Source: Caldifarciminota bacterium (GTDB lineage: Bacteria; Hydrothermota; Hydrothermia; LBFQ01). Taken from it: a stretch of 41,849 nucleotides of DNA. The notes beneath the pieces were generated by a model. The model was not told the DNA's origin. It was given only the letters and a program-made list of their open reading frames with translations, and did not search any database. Position 1 is the stretch's first letter. Each line of letters begins with the position of its first letter. Below are positions 37,959 through 41,849 of the stretch, in pieces. The stretch lies in contig WFXS01000122.1 of NCBI GenBank assembly GCA_015490465.1, forward strand, positions 1 to 41,849, read 5' to 3'. The position numbers and the translations under genes are program-made.

Positions 37959-38531
37959 CTACCTGACACCCACACCGAAATCGTACACCAATTTACCGCC
38001 CATGAACCCCTGATAGAGTACGAGAGGAAGGGAAACCAAAAGTAAGATCAGAAAGGCGTACCTGAGCGTCCTGTTGGGAAGGAAGGCGTACACGAGACGT
38101 AGCAGGAGCAGAAGGCCGAACACTCCGGCAAGGAGGAGGCCGAAGCTCTCGTGGGCGTGCAGGAGACTCTCAGCCTCGACGCTTATGGGAAGGTCGTACA
38201 TCAGGTTGTGGGCGTAGGTCCCGCTGAGAGTTGCCGAGACAACCGCGGCGGACGTGATGAAAACGGAGGTCCCCTCTATCAGGTCGGGGGGACGACCTTT
38301 CAGGAGGTACATCACCTCAAGCAGGGCGAGGAAGAAGGGGAAGGCCATGGCGAAGTGTGCGAGGGCGGGGTGGAGCTTTACACCTTCGGGGTAGATGCGG
38401 CCTTCCACCTGATCGGAGGGGGATTTTTCCGGTTGCACTTCAGTCCGAACCGGAACGGTGTCCGCTTTCAGGGTATCCGCCGCCTTACCGTGCTGGGCGT
38501 GGGCGAGGAGGAGCAAAATACTAAGTTGCAT
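37959..38531 (-). CDS. DUF2231-family membrane protein
   Basis: 190 aa. A signal sequence (MQLSILLLLAHAQHGKA), a Pro/charged linker to ~50, then four TM helices. KLHPALAHFAMAFPFFLALLE, LSGTYAHN, LLHAHESFGLLL and FMGGKLVYDFGVGV follow DUF2231, a four-helix family with conserved His that may bind heme or metal. It lies just upstream of the Cu efflux operon with its own TATAAT box and an operator nearly identical to that of cusB, so it is probably part of the same metal response. Confidence 0.8.
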   Translation of the reverse strand: MQLSILLLLAHAQHGKAADTLKADTVPVRTEVQPEKSPSDQVEGRIYPEGVKLHPALAHFAMAFPFFLALLEVMYLLKGRPPDLIEGTSVFITSAAVVSATLSGTYAHNLMYDLPISVEAESLLHAHESFGLLLAGVFGLLLLLRLVYAFLPNRTLRYAFLILLLVSLPLVLYQGFMGGKLVYDFGVGVR

Positions 38532-38544
38532 AGTGGATATTATA
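38515..38544 (-). promoter_or_regulatory. -10 box and Cu-operon-like operator of the DUF2231 gene
   Basis: TATAAT (38544-38539) followed by TATCCACTA-N7-TAGTATTTT (38539-38515), identical at 20 of 25 positions to the cusB operator and in the same position over the start codon. Confidence 0.6.
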
Positions 38545-38994
38545 GGGGAGGGTTTTAAAGATCAGGCAAACGGGATTTGAACGACTGCCGCCCGTTCAGA
38601 ACTTATCTCCATAGTCGTTTTTTTACTGAACCTCTGTGAAATGGCAAGGTTGGATGATTACAGGGGAATGGTGGAGGTTATTGAGAGGAACGGGGAGGAC
38701 TTCAGAGTAAGGTGTTCGTACGATAGTAGACTGATACAGGTAGCCCACTACAGGAATCAGGTGGGGATCGTTAGATACCTCACTTAAACACATCCTCAAC
38801 CTTCCGTCCGATTCTCTTGCCAAAGAAACTCCGGGACTACCTTTATACTGTTCACTATCAGTATGGTCAGGATTTCTTCCATTTTTATGCCCCTGTTCCT
38901 CGGTAGGAGATATCCCCGGGGCAAGGTCTTTCCTAATTTTTAATGTTGTCCTGATAAGCTAAAGTGGAATTTTAATGCATCGCAAAAGTGATAT
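38545..38994. other. intergenic stretch with one possible small gene
   Basis: About 450 bases between the DUF2231 gene and the polyprenol-kinase-like gene. Apart from the 48-codon frame at 38641-38787, I see only AT-rich sequence without repeats, a clear terminator or an identifiable RNA. Confidence 0.4.
38641..38787 (+). CDS. possible small protein, 48 aa
   Basis: ATG to TAA frame encoding 48 residues with ordinary protein-like composition: MARLDDYRGMVEVIERNGED, then FRVRCSYDSRLIQVAHYRNQ and a short hydrophobic end. The alternation suggests a small beta-structure. No family is recognised. No clean -10 box or Shine-Dalgarno precedes the ATG, which weakens the call. The frame is open further upstream without a standard start, so it could be the 3' remnant of a longer gene. 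Confidence 0.35.
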   Translation: MARLDDYRGMVEVIERNGEDFRVRCSYDSRLIQVAHYRNQVGIVRYLT

Positions 38995-39639
38995 CTATGC
39001 TCCCAGCAACAACATGGACAGAAACGACCCCCACACTCCGAGGGTGAGGTTCTCCCATCTCGTGGAGAACATCTCCACGATACCTACGGCTGCCCCTATC
39101 AGCAGGAGGTCGGCAGGTTGACCGAAGACGATACCCACGAGTCCGCTCCAGAAGACGAAGGCCATGAACCCCAACAGGCTCTTACCGTTCACTATCTTCG
39201 GACCACCGAGCGTCCTACCCACTACCGACGCGAGGGCATCCCCCGGTATGGATACCGCCAGACCTATCAGAGCGTACTTTCCGAACAGGGTAAGTGAGAG
39301 TGCAACCCCGAGGGCCATACGCGTGGCGTCGCTGACGTCCCGCCTCTCCCTCTCCTTTATGAACCTGCCCGTTGCCCTCTCAAGGAGATCGTAAAGGCTC
39401 GCGTACCGGGGAAACAGCAGACGGGAGTAATCAAGGTACGCTATGTAGAGGGCGGAACCCCACGTGAGAACGGGGTCGGAGAGGAGATAGAGAACCACCG
39501 CGTAGTAGTAGGCCGAAAGGTGAAAGGACTTTCTGAATAACTCACCGCTCAGAGCGTGTATCCTACGAGATAGGTCACGAGGCTGTCCGATGAGGTTATC
39601 GCCACGTTCTTTACCGGCCCTATTCCGCTCTTCCACCAT
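38995..39639 (-). CDS. Polyprenol/phytol/dolichol kinase-like membrane protein (Sec59/VTE5 type)
   Basis: Up to 214 aa with about six TM helices. ELFRKSFHLSAYYYAVV at the core start, FIKERERRDVSDATRMALG, SIPGDALASVVGRTLGG and GKSLLGFMAFVFWSGLVG are the CTP-dependent polyprenol kinase blocks. It would phosphorylate an isoprenoid alcohol or diacylglycerol. The N-terminus is uncertain. The ATG at 39639 (or GTG at 39636) gives a 91-nt overlap with the lipoprotein gene and a hydrophilic extension not usual for the family. A CTG at 39552 overlaps the upstream stop as CTGA and would give a normal N-terminus (MSGELFRKSFHLS). Confidence 0.78.
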   Translation of the reverse strand: MVEERNRAGKERGDNLIGQPRDLSRRIHALSGELFRKSFHLSAYYYAVVLYLLSDPVLTWGSALYIAYLDYSRLLFPRYASLYDLLERATGRFIKERERRDVSDATRMALGVALSLTLFGKYALIGLAVSIPGDALASVVGRTLGGPKIVNGKSLLGFMAFVFWSGLVGIVFGQPADLLLIGAAVGIVEMFSTRWENLTLGVWGSFLSMLLLGA

Positions 39640-40310
39640 ATCTTAAGCAGGGTTATCTCCACTCCGAGACTGCACACCCCTCCCTTTATGAAGTAGTCCA
39701 CCCTCAGGGACTTCCTGTACTCCTTTGTGCCGTTGCTGAAGCGTTCCGTAACGGGTTTATACGATATATCCTCGTACCCCTGGGCCTTCGCCCATATATC
39801 AAGGACGAGGGAACACGTATCGCTCCCTATTATGATCTTTCCCCTGCTCCGGGTCATGATCCACTCGTTCCCGGGGCGAACGTACAGGGGCAACCAGTTC
39901 ACCAGTACGCTGTCCTCCTCATAAACGAAGTAGATCATCTGACTGCCGTACGGAATACTATCCGGGAAGAGACCCTTTGTAGGAAGCCACTCCTTTATGA
40001 AGGGCCTGTGGAAGAATACCGTGTTGGTGTCTTCAACGAGACCGGCGTAAGAACTTTCGTGTCTCTTGTAGACCCTCCACGCCCTTACCTCCTCCTCTCC
40101 GAGGCTATCCGAAACGGTTATCGTAGTCTCCTTTATCACGACTATGGAGTCCAGAGGCACGGGGAGGGTGTCGGGGTAGTCCGGCGGAACGTCCTCCTCG
40201 TAGTACCAGACCACCCCCTCCCCTATAGGGTACACGAAGAAGTCCTCGGGCAACCCCCTGTATCTGCACCCCAACGGTAGAAGTGCAAATAGGAGGAGCC
40301 ACCTCTTCAT
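39549..40310 (-). CDS. Lipoprotein of unknown function
   Basis: 253 aa. Type II signal peptide with lipobox LLPLGC (Cys 15). The mature protein is beta-rich with many Tyr and Trp: FFVYPIGEGVVWYYEED, GSQMIYFVYEEDSVLVNWL, SLVLDIWAKAQGYED. YFIKGGVCSLGVEI and WWKSGIGPVKN near the C-terminus resemble secreted beta-sheet proteins of FCB-type bacteria in which a 'GIGPV' turn recurs, but no function is known. It follows slyD by 6 nt, so it is in the slyD operon. Confidence 0.72.
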   Translation of the reverse strand: MKRWLLLFALLPLGCRYRGLPEDFFVYPIGEGVVWYYEEDVPPDYPDTLPVPLDSIVVIKETTITVSDSLGEEEVRAWRVYKRHESSYAGLVEDTNTVFFHRPFIKEWLPTKGLFPDSIPYGSQMIYFVYEEDSVLVNWLPLYVRPGNEWIMTRSRGKIIIGSDTCSLVLDIWAKAQGYEDISYKPVTERFSNGTKEYRKSLRVDYFIKGGVCSLGVEITLLKIWWKSGIGPVKNVAITSSDSLVTYLVGYTL

Positions 40311-40316
40311 GCGACC

Positions 40317-40805
40317 TTAGTGGTGTTCGTGGCCGCCTTCACCGTGGGCGTGTCCGTGTTCCAGCTCCTCCGGAGTGGCATCCCGTACGTTCAGGACCTC
40401 AATCTCAAAGACGAGGTCCCTGCCGGCGAGCGGGTGGTTCAGATCCACCACCACTTCGTTCTCCCCAACATTAAGGACGGTCATCCTTATAGGACCTTCT
40501 GGCGTACTCGCTTCAAGGTTCATACCCTCACGCAGATCCAGGTCTCCGAAGAGATGGCGGGGTATAACCTGAACGAGCTCGTCGCTTCTTGGCCCGTAGG
40601 CCTCCTCCGCCTTGAGGTCTATGTCTCGCTTCTCACCGGCCTCCATACCCATCATCTTCTCCTCAAGGGCAGGTATGATCTGCTGACCGCCCACGAGTAT
40701 TGTCATGGGCTCACCGTAATCCTTGCTGCTCTCAATGACCTCCCCGGTTGCCTTATCCTTAAGGGTGTAATGGAAGGTCACCACTTTGCCTTTTTCAACC
40801 TTCAT
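40317..40805 (-). CDS. slyD: FKBP-type peptidyl-prolyl isomerase SlyD
   Basis: 162 aa. Proline isomerase and chaperone with metal-binding tail. KGKVVTFHYTLKDKATGEVIESS at the start, PMTILVGGQQIIPALEEKMMGMEAGEK (FKBP core), DIDLKAEEAYGPRSDELVQVI leading into the insert-in-flap domain, LNHPLAGRDLVFEIEVLNV closing it, and a His-rich tail HGHAHGEGGHEHH that binds nickel or other metals. First gene of an operon with a lipoprotein and a polyprenol-kinase-like protein; TATAAT box 9 nt before the ATG. Confidence 0.95.
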   Translation of the reverse strand: MKVEKGKVVTFHYTLKDKATGEVIESSKDYGEPMTILVGGQQIIPALEEKMMGMEAGEKRDIDLKAEEAYGPRSDELVQVIPRHLFGDLDLREGMNLEASTPEGPIRMTVLNVGENEVVVDLNHPLAGRDLVFEIEVLNVRDATPEELEHGHAHGEGGHEHH

Positions 40806-40814
40806 AAGTGCTGT

Positions 40815-40820
40815 ATTATA
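40815..40820 (-). promoter_or_regulatory. -10 box, leaderless slyD
   Basis: TATAAT on the minus strand, 9 nt before the slyD ATG. Confidence 0.6.
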
Positions 40821-41022
40821 CGGGTGCCTTCGCCGGTTTCAGGGAAAGGTTAAAAGATAGGTGCAACTCCGTGCGATAGGATATCTGATATTGGGTACTA
40901 TAGCGTGATATATCGCATCCGCCACTTCTATCGGGCAGCAGAAAAACGATAAACGGTATCCGTAGTCCCTTTACCGTCTTGCTTCACCGGAATATCTTTC
41001 CGGCTTAAACATATTACGAACG

Positions 41023-41028
41023 TAGAAT
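41023..41028 (+). promoter_or_regulatory. -10 box, leaderless reverse gyrase gene
   Basis: TAGAAT, 7 nt before the ATG at 41036. The rest of the 40821-41022 gap shows only AT-rich sequence with an outward GCGATA/TATCGC repeat. Confidence 0.55.
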
Positions 41029-41035
41029 ACGGGTA

Positions 41036-41849
41036 ATGCCTCTGATGATAGTTAAGCGGGGTTGTCCCAACTGCGGGGGACCAATCACGGACGACCGCCT
41101 CTCCATGGGCATACCCTGTTACAGGTGCCTTCCCCAGTACGGCCACGCCCGAACCCTTAGGAACGTGTGCGAGAAACTTGAGAGGGTGGAGCATCTGCGG
41201 GAGTACTGCGAGGCCGAGAGGGGCCTTGAGAGGTACGAAGAAATGTTCGTTAAGGCGGTGGGCAGGCCGTGGTCCCTCCAGAGGACCTGGATGAAGAGAG
41301 TCCTGAAAGGCCATTCTTTCGCCATAGTGGCACCCACAGGCGTAGGTAAGACCACCTTCGGTCTCGTAACCTCTCTCTACGTACCCGGTAAGGCTATCCT
41401 TATATTCCCCACCAGACTCCTTGCCGGTCAGACCTACGAGAAACTTGAGAGGATAGAAGAGGAACTGAAAACGGGCAGGAGGTTGCTTCTTTACGAGAGT
41501 AAGAAGAGAGTCAGGGAGAGGTTCCTCAGCGGCGACTGGGACGTCCTCGCTGGCACGAACATGTTCTTCCACAGGAACTTTGAGAACCTCATGAAGTTCT
41601 CCGGGGAACTCTCCTTCGTTTTCCTTGACGATATAGACTCCTTCTTAAAACGGGCGAAGAACGTTGACCTTCTTTTTAAACTCCTCGGCTTTACGGATCG
41701 GGACCTGAGAATCGCCCTGAAACCCGACAAGGACGAGAGGGATCTGGAGTACCTTGAACGGTTGAGGAGGATGAGAAGGAGAACGGTTCTGGTGGTATCC
41801 TCGGCAACTTTAAAGCCACGGACTACCCGGGTCGCACTCTTTAGAAACC
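41036..41849 (+). CDS. rgy: Reverse gyrase, N-terminal part (runs off right edge)
   Basis: First 271 residues of a protein that should be about 1100-1200. Reverse gyrase couples a helicase-like module to a type IA topoisomerase to introduce positive supercoils and is the hallmark of hyperthermophiles. Seen: N-terminal zinc finger CPNCGG...GIPCYRC at 9-30, Walker A VAPTGVGKTTFGLV near 98, LIFPTRLLAGQTYEKL, LAGTNMFFHRNF, motif II VFLDDIDSFLKRAKN near 200 and VVSSATLKPRT near 257. The topoisomerase half lies beyond the window. Alternative start four codons on (MIVKRG) is possible. Confidence 0.95.
   Translation, partial: MPLMIVKRGCPNCGGPITDDRLSMGIPCYRCLPQYGHARTLRNVCEKLERVEHLREYCEAERGLERYEEMFVKAVGRPWSLQRTWMKRVLKGHSFAIVAPTGVGKTTFGLVTSLYVPGKAILIFPTRLLAGQTYEKLERIEEELKTGRRLLLYESKKRVRERFLSGDWDVLAGTNMFFHRNFENLMKFSGELSFVFLDDIDSFLKRAKNVDLLFKLLGFTDRDLRIALKPDKDERDLEYLERLRRMRRRTVLVVSSATLKPRTTRVALFRN

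Noticed and set aside
38560-38612. tRNA-like T-arm on the minus strand (GTTCAAATCCC)
   Set aside because: The flanking bases do not pair as a T-stem and no anticodon arm or acceptor stem can be drawn.
1-41849. CRISPR arrays, prophage genes, integrases, origins
   Set aside because: No regularly spaced repeats, phage structural genes, recombinases or clustered DnaA-box-like sites were seen.

Overview
The window reads as a piece of the chromosome of a thermophilic, probably hyperthermophilic, double-membraned bacterium. Direct support comes from the N-terminal 271 residues of a reverse gyrase at the right edge, a TtuA-type tRNA 2-thiolation enzyme, a V/A-type ATPase subunit F, heavy use of AGG (Arg) and ATA (Ile) codons, and outer-membrane and lipoprotein genes (TolC-like protein, CusBA, Skp-like protein, beta-barrel candidates). 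Taxonomy cannot be fixed from the sequence. The mix of a GlmL/MutL-like ATPase, a CXXCH 'choice-of-anchor' protein with a T9SS-like tail and LVIVD repeats would fit an uncultivated WOR-3/Hydrothermae-like lineage, but this is a guess.

Layout: 1-424 has no convincing gene and may be the start of a structured RNA on the minus strand. 0.4-9.4 kb: Uma2 nuclease, TtuA-rhodanese fusion, nadC, ankyrin protein, ndk/phosphatase/CcmB-like operon, GlmL-like ATPase, coaX, htpX. 9.4-16.5 kb: glycosyltransferase and LVIVD protein, tsaE, a four-gene flavinylation cassette (beta-barrel, FMN-binding protein, 4-TM protein, ApbE), rarA, and a self-regulated membrane protein/winged-helix pair. 16.5-22 kb: UDP-sugar epimerase, DUF4870-like protein, gatC joined to tRNA-Gln, trigger factor, DUF4230 protein, a lone rplE, and an M16 protein without its zinc site. 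22-27 kb: MerA with a thioredoxin-like partner, an InsA-like HTH protein, truA, V-ATPase F with a lipoprotein and a Skp-TolB fusion. 27-31.5 kb: rsfS, a UbiA fusion, a CXXCH protein, a glutamine amidotransferase, tRNA-Arg, and an AT-richer barrel gene. 31.7-38.5 kb: a Cu/Ag efflux operon (CusB, unknown 5-TM protein, CusA, TolC-like) with a DUF2231 gene that carries the same operator. 38.6-41.8 kb: polyprenol-kinase-like protein, lipoprotein, SlyD, reverse gyrase.

The strongest system-level signal is gene-expression architecture. Nearly every first gene of a transcription unit has a TAnnnT -10 box ending only 6-10 nt before its start codon, so the mRNAs should be leaderless. Inside operons, genes are coupled by 4-nt (ATGA, GTGA, TTGA, possibly CTGA) or 1-nt (TGATG) overlaps. 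Five of seven convergent neighbour pairs share the same four bases (YTAR) for both stop codons. The most striking locus is tRNA-Gln/gatC. The tRNA promoter sits 9 nt before the mature 5' end, and the TTG start of gatC, a subunit of the enzyme that completes Gln-tRNA(Gln), begins at the base right after the tRNA discriminator. tRNA 3' processing would therefore release a leaderless gatC message.
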